A stretch of 64,000 nucleotides of DNA from the NCBI RefSeq assembly GCF_037113525.1, contig NZ_CP146963.1:1922001-1986000 (forward strand), in the 5' to 3' direction. Positions within the stretch are counted from its first letter, which is position 1. The number at the start of each line of letters is the position of its first letter. A model generated the notes under the pieces. The model saw nothing but the letters and a program-made list of their open reading frames with translations. It did not search any database and was not told the DNA's origin. This stretch comes from Butyrivibrio fibrisolvens (GTDB lineage: Bacteria; Bacillota; Clostridia; Lachnospirales; Lachnospiraceae). Shown here one piece after another: positions 7,678-16,041 of the stretch. A program made the translations under genes and the position numbers.

Positions 7678-9183
7678 ATGGGACTAAATCACTTAGCGGT
7701 TGATATAGGCGCTTCCAGTGGCCGACACATTATCGGTAGAGTAGATAATGGCATCATGAAGCTACAGGAAGTCTACCGATTTGAAAATGGGGTATCTGAG
7801 AAGAACGGTCATCTGTGCTGGGATATAAATTTATTGTATCAAAATGTTATAGATGGTATCAGAGAGTGCAGAAACCAGAATCTCACGCCGGATACCATGG
7901 GAATTGATACCTGGGGAGTTGATTTCGTGCTTCTTGACAGCGATGGGGAGATCCTTGGTGATACAGTCGCTTACAGAGACGAAAGAACAGATGGCATCAG
8001 GCAGGAGCTTGAAGATAAGGGCATCCTTTCTTTTGACGATCTGTATTCTAAAACAGGAATCCAATATCAGAAATTTAATACGATCTATCAGCTTGTGGCA
8101 CTTCAAAAAGAGCATCCTGAATACATGGAGCAGGCAGAGAGCTTTCTCATGATTCCGGATTATCTTAATTATAAGCTGACAGGTATAAAGTCTAATGAAT
8201 ATACCAATGCTTCTACGACTGCGCTTGTGGATGCAAAGACCTGCGACTGGGACTATGAACTTATAGAAAAGCTCGGTCTTCCAAAGAAGATATTCGGTAA
8301 ACTTTCAAAGCCTGGTACAAAGCTTGGAAGATTTACTCAGGAAGTCAGGAACTATGTAGGTTTTGACCTTGATGTGATACTTCCGGCTACCCACGATACA
8401 GGATCTGCATATCTTGCTGTTCCTGCAAGGGATGACAAGGCAGTGTTCCTGTCATCAGGCACATGGTCACTTATGGGAGTTGAGAACAAAGAATCTATAA
8501 CAAATGGCGAGTCTAAGGAAGCTAACTTCACCAACGAAGGTGGCTATAACAATACTTATAGATATCTTAAGAACATCATGGGACTTTGGATGATCCAGTC
8601 TGTAAGGCGGGAGATCGGTGAGATTACAGGCACAAAGCCTTCTTTCCCAGAGCTTATTGAAGCAGCTAAGCAGGCAAAAGATGTTGACGTAGTGCTGGAC
8701 GTTGATGATGCAAGATTCCTTGCACCTAAGTCAATGATAGAAGAGATAAAAAAGGCCTGTGAGGATGCAGGAGAACCACTTTCAAATGTCAGAGATGATA
8801 GTCCATCTGAAAAGAATGATTCGGATGGTAAAAAAATCGAAGGGTGCGAGGCAACAACTTGTCTTCCGGCAGGAACAGGCGAAGTTATGGCGGTTATCTA
8901 TAATTCTCTTTCTGATGACTACAGAAGAACTGTAGAGACGCTTGAAAAACTTACTGGTAATAAATACACATCCATCAACATCGTAGGCGGAGGATCACAG
9001 GATATGTACCTGAACCAAAGAACCGCTCAGGCGACAGGACTTCCTGTGTTTGCAGGACCAACAGAAGGAACAGCTCTTGGAAACCTGATAGTGCAGTTCA
9101 TATGTTCAGGAGAGTACAAGAATCTTCAGGAAGCAAGAGATGCAATAAAGAAGAGCTTTGATATTAAATGTATTGAAGACTAA
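7678..9183 (+). CDS. rhaB: Rhamnulokinase
   Basis: Phosphorylates L-rhamnulose to L-rhamnulose 1-phosphate in L-rhamnose breakdown. From ATG 7678 the protein (501 residues) begins MGLNHLAVDIGASSGRHIIG, the phosphate-1 motif of FGGY sugar kinases. MGIDTWGVDFVLLD is the characteristic RhaB substrate-loop segment, and VGGGSQDMYLNQ near the C-terminus is the adenosine motif. The frame is open back to 7402, but that extension has no homology-like features. GGGAGATAGCT precedes ATG 7678. First of a co-directional set with rhaA, a lactaldehyde reductase and rhaD. A 30-residue charged insert around SNVRDDSPSEKNDSDGKK is probably a surface loop. Confidence 0.93.
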   Translation: MGLNHLAVDIGASSGRHIIGRVDNGIMKLQEVYRFENGVSEKNGHLCWDINLLYQNVIDGIRECRNQNLTPDTMGIDTWGVDFVLLDSDGEILGDTVAYRDERTDGIRQELEDKGILSFDDLYSKTGIQYQKFNTIYQLVALQKEHPEYMEQAESFLMIPDYLNYKLTGIKSNEYTNASTTALVDAKTCDWDYELIEKLGLPKKIFGKLSKPGTKLGRFTQEVRNYVGFDLDVILPATHDTGSAYLAVPARDDKAVFLSSGTWSLMGVENKESITNGESKEANFTNEGGYNNTYRYLKNIMGLWMIQSVRREIGEITGTKPSFPELIEAAKQAKDVDVVLDVDDARFLAPKSMIEEIKKACEDAGEPLSNVRDDSPSEKNDSDGKKIEGCEATTCLPAGTGEVMAVIYNSLSDDYRRTVETLEKLTGNKYTSINIVGGGSQDMYLNQRTAQATGLPVFAGPTEGTALGNLIVQFICSGEYKNLQEARDAIKKSFDIKCIED

Positions 9184-9301
9184 GTGATATCAGTTGAATA
9201 GCTATATAGATAATAAGTATTTGATATAAAAACTATATTTAACAAACATCGAATAGAAAAATCGAAGCTACAAGCCTTGAATTAAGGCTAAAGGAGGAAA
9301 A

Positions 9302-10549
9302 ATGAGTTACGCAGAAGCAAAAGAGATTTACGCCAGTTACGGCGTTGATACAGAAAAAGCAATTTCACTTCTCAGAAATAAAGAGATCAGCATTAACTGC
9401 TGGCAGGGAGATGATGTTGTCGGATTTGATAATCCAAATGGAGGAGCAGGAGATGGTATCGCAACAACAGGTAATTATCCGGGGCGTGCCAGAACATTTG
9501 AAGAGCTCAAGGCAGATTTCCTTGAAGCTATAAGCCAGATCCCTGGCAAGAAGAGAATCAATCTTCATGCCTGCTATGCAATTTTTGATGATGAGCATCC
9601 ATGGGTTGATCGTGATGAGCAGACTTATGAGCACTTTAAGCCATGGGTTGATTTTGCCAAGGAACATAACCTTGGAATTGACTTCAATCCAACTATTTTC
9701 TCACACAAGATGATGGTTGATGGTCTGTCACTTTCATCTCCCAAGAAAGAAGTTCGTGATTTCTGGATCCGTCATGCAATTGCTTCAAGAAGGATCGCAG
9801 AGAGAATCGGTCAGGAACTTAATGACATGGTACTGAACAATGTATGGATTCCGGACGGTTTTAAGGATATTCCTGCTGACCGCCTTACACCAAGACTTCG
9901 TCTTAAAGATTCTCTTGATCAGATCTTTGCAGAGAAGTGCCCACACGTTATCGATACAGTAGAATCTAAGTTCTTTGCAATCGGCGTTGAGAGTTATACA
10001 ACAGGATCTAACGAGTTCTACATGAGCTATGCAGCAACTCACCCTGGCGTATACAACCTTCTTGACATGGGACATTATCATCCAAGTGAATATGTAAGCG
10101 ACAAGATTCCTGCGCTTCTTCCATTTTTTGATAAGATCCCTCTCCATGTGACAAGACCTGTTAACTGGGATTCTGATCACGTAGTTCTACTTCAGGACGA
10201 GCTTATCGAGGTCATGAAGGAAGTTGTTAGGAACGACGCCCTTGATAAGGTTATCCTCGGACTCGACTTCTTCGATGCATCGATCAACAGAGTAGCAGCC
10301 TGGGTCATCGGAACAAGAGCAGCTCAGAAAGCCCTTCTCCTTGCACTTCTTCAGCCCAACGAAGAACTCAAGAAAGCTCAGGACGAAGCGGACTTTACAA
10401 AACGTCTCATGCTCTCAGAAGAAATGAAGTCACTTCCATGGTCAGACGTTTGGACAGAATACTGCAGCCGCGAAGGAGTACCAGCTGACAAATCATGGTA
10501 CGACGAGATTAAACGTTACGAGGTAGAAGTACTTTCAAAGAGATCATAA
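9302..10549 (+). CDS. rhaA: L-rhamnose isomerase
   Basis: Interconverts L-rhamnose and L-rhamnulose, the first step of the pathway. 415 residues, normal length. The start is fixed by the strong AAAGGAGGAAAA site just before ATG. Hallmarks: SINCWQGDDVVGFD at the N-terminus, ATTGNYPGRA, GIDFNPTIFSHKM, and the metal-site strand segments ending in VILGLDFFDASINRVAAWVIG. A small hairpin (AGCCTT/AAGGCT, 9272-9288) lies just before the ribosome site. Followed by repeat element A1 and then the lactaldehyde reductase gene. Confidence 0.95.
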   Translation: MSYAEAKEIYASYGVDTEKAISLLRNKEISINCWQGDDVVGFDNPNGGAGDGIATTGNYPGRARTFEELKADFLEAISQIPGKKRINLHACYAIFDDEHPWVDRDEQTYEHFKPWVDFAKEHNLGIDFNPTIFSHKMMVDGLSLSSPKKEVRDFWIRHAIASRRIAERIGQELNDMVLNNVWIPDGFKDIPADRLTPRLRLKDSLDQIFAEKCPHVIDTVESKFFAIGVESYTTGSNEFYMSYAATHPGVYNLLDMGHYHPSEYVSDKIPALLPFFDKIPLHVTRPVNWDSDHVVLLQDELIEVMKEVVRNDALDKVILGLDFFDASINRVAAWVIGTRAAQKALLLALLQPNEELKKAQDEADFTKRLMLSEEMKSLPWSDVWTEYCSREGVPADKSWYDEIKRYEVEVLSKRS

Positions 10550-10626
10550 TACATAGCAAAGAGCTATAAAAATATAACTATAAACACTTCAAACTTACCA
10601 TTTGTATTTGGAACCGAAGTATTCCA

Positions 10627-10797
10627 GGCAGATGGCACTGATATAATCCTCGAGCGTAATCCGTACGAGGAGTGTTCAGGGGCATCGTTTGTGGAAGGCG
10701 TAACATTATTTTACGTTTCGACCACCCACCTCGCGTGCAGTACAGCCCCTACGACGAGAGGCAAGGTAGCTCGAGGATTATATCAGTGCCATCTGCC
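10627..10797 (+). repeat. Palindromic element A1 (candidate structured RNA), rhaA-fucO gap
   Basis: 171 bp bounded by a perfect 29-bp inverted repeat (10627-10655 and 10769-10797). Inside the stem are two conserved blocks shared with copy A2 at 32390-32560: one from CCGTACGAGGAGTGTTCAGG to GGGGCATCGTTTGT, and one running from ACAGCCCCTACGACGAG to GGCAAGGTA. AGGGGC and GCCCCT can pair as an inner helix, and a variable hairpin (GTGG...CCAC with CGTAA/TTACG) sits at the tip. The outer arms differ from A2 at three positions, each compensated. It ends 56 bases before the next start codon and fills most of the 10550-10852 gap. Confidence 0.85.
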
Positions 10798-10852
10798 GGC
10801 ATACCCCCAATACAAAAGGGAAGTTTGAAAAACACCACAGGAGGACAGATTT

Positions 10853-11998
10853 ATGGCAAATCGTATCGTACTTAACACAGTTTCTTATCATGGAAAGGGC
10901 GCAATCGCAGAAATCCCAGGCATTGCAAAGAGAGAGAATTTCACAAAGGTTTTCGTATGCTCAGACCCTGACCTTGTAAAATTCGGAGTAACAGCTAAGG
11001 TTACAGACCTTCTCGATAAAGAAGGCATCGCTTATGAGCTCTTTTCCGGAATCAAACCAAATCCAACAGTAGAGAACGTTGTAGAAGGTGTTGAAGCTTA
11101 TAAGAAGGCTGGCGCTGACTCTATCATAGCTATCGGCGGCGGATCTTCCATGGATACAGCTAAAGCTATCGGTATCATCATCACAAACCCTGAGTTTGCT
11201 GATGTTCGTTCACTTGAAGGCGTAGCACCTACCAAGAATCACGCTGTAAAGACAATCGCAGTTCCTACAACAGCCGGTACTGCAGCAGAAGTTACTATCA
11301 ACTACGTAATCACAGATGTTCAGAAGCAGCGCAAATTCGTATGCGTTGACGAACACGATATCCCTGCATATGCAGTTATCGATCCTGATATGATGAGTTC
11401 AATGCCTAAGGGACTTACAGCTGCAACAGGTATGGATGCCCTTACACATGCTATCGAAGGTTATACAACCAAGGGTGCATGGGAGCTTACAGATATGTTC
11501 CACTTAAAGGCTATCCAGCTTATCGCTGATAACCTTAGAAAAGCTGTAGAAAATGATCCTGAAGGCCGCGAGAACATGGCTCTTGCACAGTACATTGCAG
11601 GAATGGGCTTCTCTAACGTAGGTCTTGGAATCGATCACTCCATGGCTCACACACTTTCTGCTCACTATGACACACCTCACGGCGTAGCATGCGCTATGTT
11701 CCTTCCTATCTCCATGGAATACAACCGTGACTACACAGGCGAGAAGTACAGAGAGATCGCAAGAGCTTTCCATGTAGAGGGCGTTGACAACATGTCTCAG
11801 GAAGAGTACCGCGATGCCGCTATTGCAGCTGTTCGTAAGCTCTCCAAGGATGTAGGAATTCCGGAAAAGAATGAGAAGATCAAGGAAGAAGATCTGTCAC
11901 AGCTTGCAGATGACGCACTTGCAGATGCATGCTGCCCAGGTAACCCACGCGAAGCAACCAAGGCTGACGTCCTTGCAATGTTCAAAAAACTTATGTGA
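10853..11998 (+). CDS. fucO: Iron-containing alcohol dehydrogenase, lactaldehyde reductase
   Basis: Reduces L-lactaldehyde, the product of rhamnulose-1-phosphate cleavage, to 1,2-propanediol, regenerating NAD+. 381 residues, class III iron-dependent alcohol dehydrogenase: nucleotide site IAIGGGSSMDTAKAIG, PTTAGTAAEVT, and metal ligands in GMDALTHAIEGY, LGIDHSMAHTLSAHYDTPHG. ACAGGAGGACAG precedes ATG. Context between rhaA and rhaD supports lactaldehyde reductase over a general alcohol dehydrogenase; the symbol follows that reading. Confidence 0.85.
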   Translation: MANRIVLNTVSYHGKGAIAEIPGIAKRENFTKVFVCSDPDLVKFGVTAKVTDLLDKEGIAYELFSGIKPNPTVENVVEGVEAYKKAGADSIIAIGGGSSMDTAKAIGIIITNPEFADVRSLEGVAPTKNHAVKTIAVPTTAGTAAEVTINYVITDVQKQRKFVCVDEHDIPAYAVIDPDMMSSMPKGLTAATGMDALTHAIEGYTTKGAWELTDMFHLKAIQLIADNLRKAVENDPEGRENMALAQYIAGMGFSNVGLGIDHSMAHTLSAHYDTPHGVACAMFLPISMEYNRDYTGEKYREIARAFHVEGVDNMSQEEYRDAAIAAVRKLSKDVGIPEKNEKIKEEDLSQLADDALADACCPGNPREATKADVLAMFKKLM

Positions 11999-12002
11999 AA
12001 GG

Positions 12003-12159
12003 CAGTTTGTTACTTCGTACCAAACTGCGTACTTCTAAAGAAGTACCAAGAAAAAATAGTTTGTTACTTCGTACCAAACTGCGTACTTCTAAAGAAGTAC
12101 CAACAAAAAATAGTTTGCTACTTCGTATCAAACTACGTACTTCTAAAGAAGTACCAAGA
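12003..12159 (+). repeat. Three tandem 54-bp double-hairpin repeats, fucO-rhaD gap
   Basis: Units start at about 12003, 12057 and 12111 with a 54-base period. Each has one hairpin closed by AGTTTG/CAAACT and a second, GTACTTCTAAAGAAGTAC, then an A-rich spacer. The third unit has diverged slightly (CTACTTCGTAT, ACTACG). The array fills the whole space between fucO and rhaD, so it is transcribed within the operon and could affect mRNA stability or processing. Confidence 0.85.
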
Positions 12160-12182
12160 TAATAATGAATAGAGGTCCGAAA

Positions 12183-12998
12183 ATGTTTAATATTTTAGAA
12201 GCACCATTTATGATCGAAATGATCAGAACAGTTACCAATATGTACGCCCACGGCTGGGATGAGAGAAATGGTGGTAATGTATCACTCCTTCTTGAAGAAG
12301 AAAAGATCAAAGACTACGTTAACACTGACGCTGTCATCCGCACCATCGACATTCCTTTTGATGCTACAGAGCTTATCGGCAAATACTTCCTTGTAACAGG
12401 AACAGGCAAGTATTTTAAGAATGTTCAGTATGATCCTGAGAAGAATATGGGACTTTTCAGAATAGGAAAAGATGGCCATACAGCAGAGCTTCTCTGGGGC
12501 TATAACGACGGCGGAAGATTTACTTCAGAGCTTCCGGCTCACCTTATGAGTCATATTTCAAGACTTAAGGTAGATCCTGACAATCACGTTGTAATGCACT
12601 GCCATCCGACTAATCTTCTTGCTATGACATATGTTCATGACCTTGATGAAAAGAAGTTTACGCATACTCTCTGGGAGTTTTCAACAGAATGCATCGTTGT
12701 TTTCCCAGACGGAGTCAATGTCCTTCCATGGATGCTCTGCGGAACCAATGAGATAGGAGAAGCTACGGCTAGGAAGATGGAGACAGCTCGTCTTGTAGTA
12801 TGGGCAGCACATGGTATCTATGGTGCAGGCAAAGACCTTGATGAGACCTTTGGACTTATCGAAACCGCAGAAAAGGCAGCAGAAGTATATATGAAGTGCG
12901 TAGCAGTTCCTAAAGTTAATACTATCAAGGATTCTGAGCTCAAAGAACTGGCGGATTTCTTTAAAGTTACACCTAGAGAAGGCTATCTTGATCTGTAA
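12183..12998 (+). CDS. rhaD: Rhamnulose-1-phosphate aldolase
   Basis: Class II aldolase that splits L-rhamnulose 1-phosphate into dihydroxyacetone phosphate and L-lactaldehyde. About 271 residues. Motifs: HGWDERNGGNVSLLL, YFLVTGTGKYF, SELPAHLMSH with the catalytic glutamate region, and zinc histidines in HVVMHCHPTNLLAM and WAAHGIYGAG. AGAGGT lies 7 bases before ATG 12183, so this start is preferred over ATG 12165. Last gene of the rhamnose operon; a terminator follows within 20 bases. Confidence 0.93.
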   Translation: MFNILEAPFMIEMIRTVTNMYAHGWDERNGGNVSLLLEEEKIKDYVNTDAVIRTIDIPFDATELIGKYFLVTGTGKYFKNVQYDPEKNMGLFRIGKDGHTAELLWGYNDGGRFTSELPAHLMSHISRLKVDPDNHVVMHCHPTNLLAMTYVHDLDEKKFTHTLWEFSTECIVVFPDGVNVLPWMLCGTNEIGEATARKMETARLVVWAAHGIYGAGKDLDETFGLIETAEKAAEVYMKCVAVPKVNTIKDSELKELADFFKVTPREGYLDL

Positions 12999-13014
12999 AA
13001 AGACATAAAATGGT

Positions 13015-13050
13015 GCAGGTGTCTGTTTTAATGCAGGCACCTGCGTTTTA
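13015..13050 (+). terminator. Terminator of the rhamnose operon
   Basis: GCAGGTGTCTG and CAGGCACCTGC (one G:T pair) form an 11-bp stem with an 8-base loop, followed by GTTTTATTT. The remaining gap to 13358 is AT-rich, with a TATAAT at 13216-13221 as a possible -10 for the next gene, weak -35, and nothing else clear. Confidence 0.85.
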
Positions 13051-13358
13051 TTTATGTAGAAATCCTGCTTTGTAGAAGAAAACTGATTTATTGTAAGGAG
13101 GATATTTGTCTTATAGGAAAAATCTATAGTACATTAAACTGGTATATTTAAGCTTTTATATGTGCAATTATAACCATATGTGCAGTAGTCTAGTGCATAA
13201 TGGTCGCTAATGCATTATAATGGTGCAGTGAGCGTAAATATACTAATACAATATTAAATAACAGGATTGGCTGTTTCATAAATCAGACTTATATTTTTTG
13301 TTAAAAATGCCGATATAAAATCAGATTGCAATGAATATAAGTTAACCCAGAGGACTTT

Positions 13359-15287
13359 ATGCAATACAACATATCTTTTGATATATGTGCAATAGTAATA
13401 TTCATATTTGTTCTTGTGTTGTTTCTCGCAAGGAAGAATTATTCTACCAGTTCTAATTCAGCGTATCTTATATTGCTGGTGGATTCTCTTATTGCGGCTG
13501 TTTCTGATGCTATCACAGGCTATACTATCCCTAATGCCGATAAAGTCCCTCTTGCTTTTAACTACATAATCAATTCAGTATTCTTCCTGTCTATGAATAC
13601 TGTTCTTTTCTGTTATTGCTATTATCTTCTAAGGATCATATACAAGACCAGGCCGTTTACCATGCTCAACAGGGTTTTCCTTGTGGTATGCGGAGTCACT
13701 GATGTTGTTCTTATAGTGACCAATCCCTGGACCAAGGCAATATTCTATTTTGAAAAAAATGTATATTGCTCCGGAAATTTCAAGATTGTTTTATACGCAG
13801 TCTCTTGCCTGATGCTTATCAACTGTGCATTTGAGACTATCAGAAACAGAGAATCCCTAAAACTTGGGCAGATAGTTGGAATGATACTGGTTACTGTTGG
13901 TAACCTCTTGTCAGTTCTTTTCCAGATGTTCCATCCGGAGCAGCTGATCACATCTTTTACCGTATCAATGGCCCTTCTTGTCATATACATGTCAATTCAG
14001 GATGCTGATAATTACGTTGATCCGCTCACAAGAGCCTTCAACCAGCAGGCTTTTGAAGATACTCTCAGCGGATTTGTAAGGACCAAAAATCCTTTTACGG
14101 TAGTTACTGTTAAGCTCCAGAACTTCAGGAAAGTTAATGAGACAACAGGCATAGTTGCAGGTAACAGGGTTCTTGAGATGATAGCTGCAAGACTACGTAA
14201 CATCGTCGGCAAGGAAAACCTCTTTTACAATTCTGGAACCCGTTTTACAGTCCTTATTCATGACAAGGGGATGGATGAAAATACTATCATCACCCAGATC
14301 AAATTTGAGCTTCGTAAAGAGTTTGCCGTAGGCGATATTGAGATAAGACTTAAACCTCAGCTCATAGTAGTAAGATACCCTGATCACGGTGCGACTTCTT
14401 TTGAACTTGAGGATGCTATCACATATTGTATGAGACAGCTTGAGAAGTCTAACACCCAGGAAGTTATCTATGCCGATTCGCTTATCCTTAAGCAGGTCAA
14501 AAGAAATGCAGAAATGGACCGCATTATGCGCGAAGCCCTTTACACTGGTGGCTTCAAGGTCTTTTACCAGCCCATAAGAGATGCAGCAACAGGAGAATAC
14601 CACTCGGCCGAGGCACTGCTTCGTTTGTATGATGAAGATTATGGTTATATCAGCCCTGAGGAGTTCATTCCGAGAGCTGAAAAGAGCGGTCTGATCACGG
14701 AAATCGGAGAGTACGTATTCGAGGAAGTTTGCAAGACAATAAGAAATCGAAAACTCGTAGAACTTGGGATTGGCTATGTTGAGATCAATCTGTCTGCGGT
14801 TCAGTGCATACAGAGAGACCTTAAAGACAAGCTCTTTTTGATCATGAAAAGATATAATATCAAGCCTGAGATGATCAATCTCGAGATAACAGAAACCGCC
14901 ACAGTATCTTCAAGTGAACAGCTTCTTGATTTTATGAACGGCATGCTTCATGGCGGAATCACCTTCTCTCTTGATGATTATGGTTCAGGTCTTGCCAATA
15001 TGAATTATCTTCTGATGTATCCATTCCATATCGTTAAGCTTGATAAGATGCTTGTATGGAAGGCGTTCAGTCAGGAGAGAGCACTTGTTGCTCTTAAGTA
15101 TACTATCGAGATGCTCAAAGAACTTAACTACGAGATAATCGCTGAAGGCGTTGAAACCGAGGAACAGGCCGATGGCCTTGCAGAGATGGGATGCGATAAG
15201 TTCCAGGGATATTTGTACAGCAAAGCTATCGACAAGGACGAACTTGTTGAATTTCTTAAGAAAAACAGAAGCCTTGAAGAGGCATAA
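13359..15287 (+). CDS. Membrane GGDEF/EAL protein: degenerate GGDEF, intact EAL c-di-GMP phosphodiesterase
   Basis: 642 residues: about six or seven N-terminal membrane helices (residues 1-210), a GGDEF domain (~220-370) and an EAL domain (~385-635). In GGDEF the signature is replaced by NSGTRF, so cyclase activity is unlikely. The EAL domain keeps its catalytic set: AEALLRL, EINLSAVQ, LEITET, SLDDYGSG, IVKLDK, IAEGVETEEQ and FQGYLYSKA. Predicted to hydrolyse cyclic di-GMP, perhaps gated by a signal sensed in the membrane. AGAGGA precedes ATG. It stands alone between the rhamnose operon and mgsA. Confidence 0.88.
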   Translation: MQYNISFDICAIVIFIFVLVLFLARKNYSTSSNSAYLILLVDSLIAAVSDAITGYTIPNADKVPLAFNYIINSVFFLSMNTVLFCYCYYLLRIIYKTRPFTMLNRVFLVVCGVTDVVLIVTNPWTKAIFYFEKNVYCSGNFKIVLYAVSCLMLINCAFETIRNRESLKLGQIVGMILVTVGNLLSVLFQMFHPEQLITSFTVSMALLVIYMSIQDADNYVDPLTRAFNQQAFEDTLSGFVRTKNPFTVVTVKLQNFRKVNETTGIVAGNRVLEMIAARLRNIVGKENLFYNSGTRFTVLIHDKGMDENTIITQIKFELRKEFAVGDIEIRLKPQLIVVRYPDHGATSFELEDAITYCMRQLEKSNTQEVIYADSLILKQVKRNAEMDRIMREALYTGGFKVFYQPIRDAATGEYHSAEALLRLYDEDYGYISPEEFIPRAEKSGLITEIGEYVFEEVCKTIRNRKLVELGIGYVEINLSAVQCIQRDLKDKLFLIMKRYNIKPEMINLEITETATVSSSEQLLDFMNGMLHGGITFSLDDYGSGLANMNYLLMYPFHIVKLDKMLVWKAFSQERALVALKYTIEMLKELNYEIIAEGVETEEQADGLAEMGCDKFQGYLYSKAIDKDELVEFLKKNRSLEEA

Positions 15288-15390
15288 TTATGCTATAATG
15301 GTGGATGCAGTCAGGGGATAATGTTATTTATTATATAAGCTGCATCTTCATTTAAAAGGGGACTATATCTATTTTTTCAGGAGGAGAAAC

Positions 15391-15876
15391 ATGTCAGTTA
15401 ATGACGAGTACATTGAATTTACAATTCCAAGACAAAAAACAATAGCGCTTATCGCGCATGATAAGAAGAAAAAAGAACTTGTAGAGTGGTGCGAACACAA
15501 TAAATTCAGACTTGAGAAACACTTCCTCTGCGGAACAGGCACATCAGCAAGACTTGTTGCAGAAAAAACAGGACTTCCTGTAAGAGCATATAATTCAGGA
15601 CCACTTGGCGGCGACCAGCAGGTAGGTGCTAAGGTTGTAGAGGGCAAAGTTGACATGATCATCTTTTTCTCAGATCCACTTGCGGCTCAGCCTCACGATC
15701 CTGATGTTAAGGCGCTTCTTCGTATAGCTCAGGTTTATGATATCCCGATCGCTAATAACAGATCTACAGCTGATTTCATGATCACAAGCAGATTCATGGA
15801 AGATGAGTATGTTCACAGAGTTATGAATTTTGACAGAAATGTTGAGAAGAGAGTTAAAGAAGGCAATCTGATTTAA
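15391..15876 (+). CDS. mgsA: Methylglyoxal synthase
   Basis: Converts dihydroxyacetone phosphate to methylglyoxal and phosphate, an overflow bypass of lower glycolysis. 161 residues, usual length. Diagnostic segments: IALIAHDKKKKELVEW, GTGTSARLVAEKTG, GPLGGDQQVGA and IIFFSDPLAAQPHDPDVKALLR, which hold the catalytic aspartates and histidine, and ANNRSTADFMI. AGGAGGAGAAAC fixes the start. DHAP is also the product of rhaD upstream, so proximity to the rhamnose genes may be meaningful, but it has its own leader. Confidence 0.95.
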   Translation: MSVNDEYIEFTIPRQKTIALIAHDKKKKELVEWCEHNKFRLEKHFLCGTGTSARLVAEKTGLPVRAYNSGPLGGDQQVGAKVVEGKVDMIIFFSDPLAAQPHDPDVKALLRIAQVYDIPIANNRSTADFMITSRFMEDEYVHRVMNFDRNVEKRVKEGNLI

Positions 15877-16041
15877 ATAGATCAGGATGTAATATAGTAC
15901 GATTGATATTATAAAAGGTCTGGATGAAGATAATACAATTAGTATTACAAGAATATTCGGGTAAAAAATGATACAATTAGTATTATAAGATGACATAAGT
16001 AAAAATAAAAGATGATCTCATAAAGGAGGACATAGAGAAAT

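Noticed and set aside
10672..10875. Plus-strand ORF MFRGIVC... over element A1, with a similar translation over A2
   Set aside because: The shared residues (SPYDE, QGSSRIIS) reflect nucleotide conservation of the repeat. The variable middle does not encode a conserved protein and the frame runs into fucO.
12003..12159. CRISPR array or T-box/riboswitch
   Set aside because: Units are adjacent copies without unique spacers, and no riboswitch consensus is recognised.
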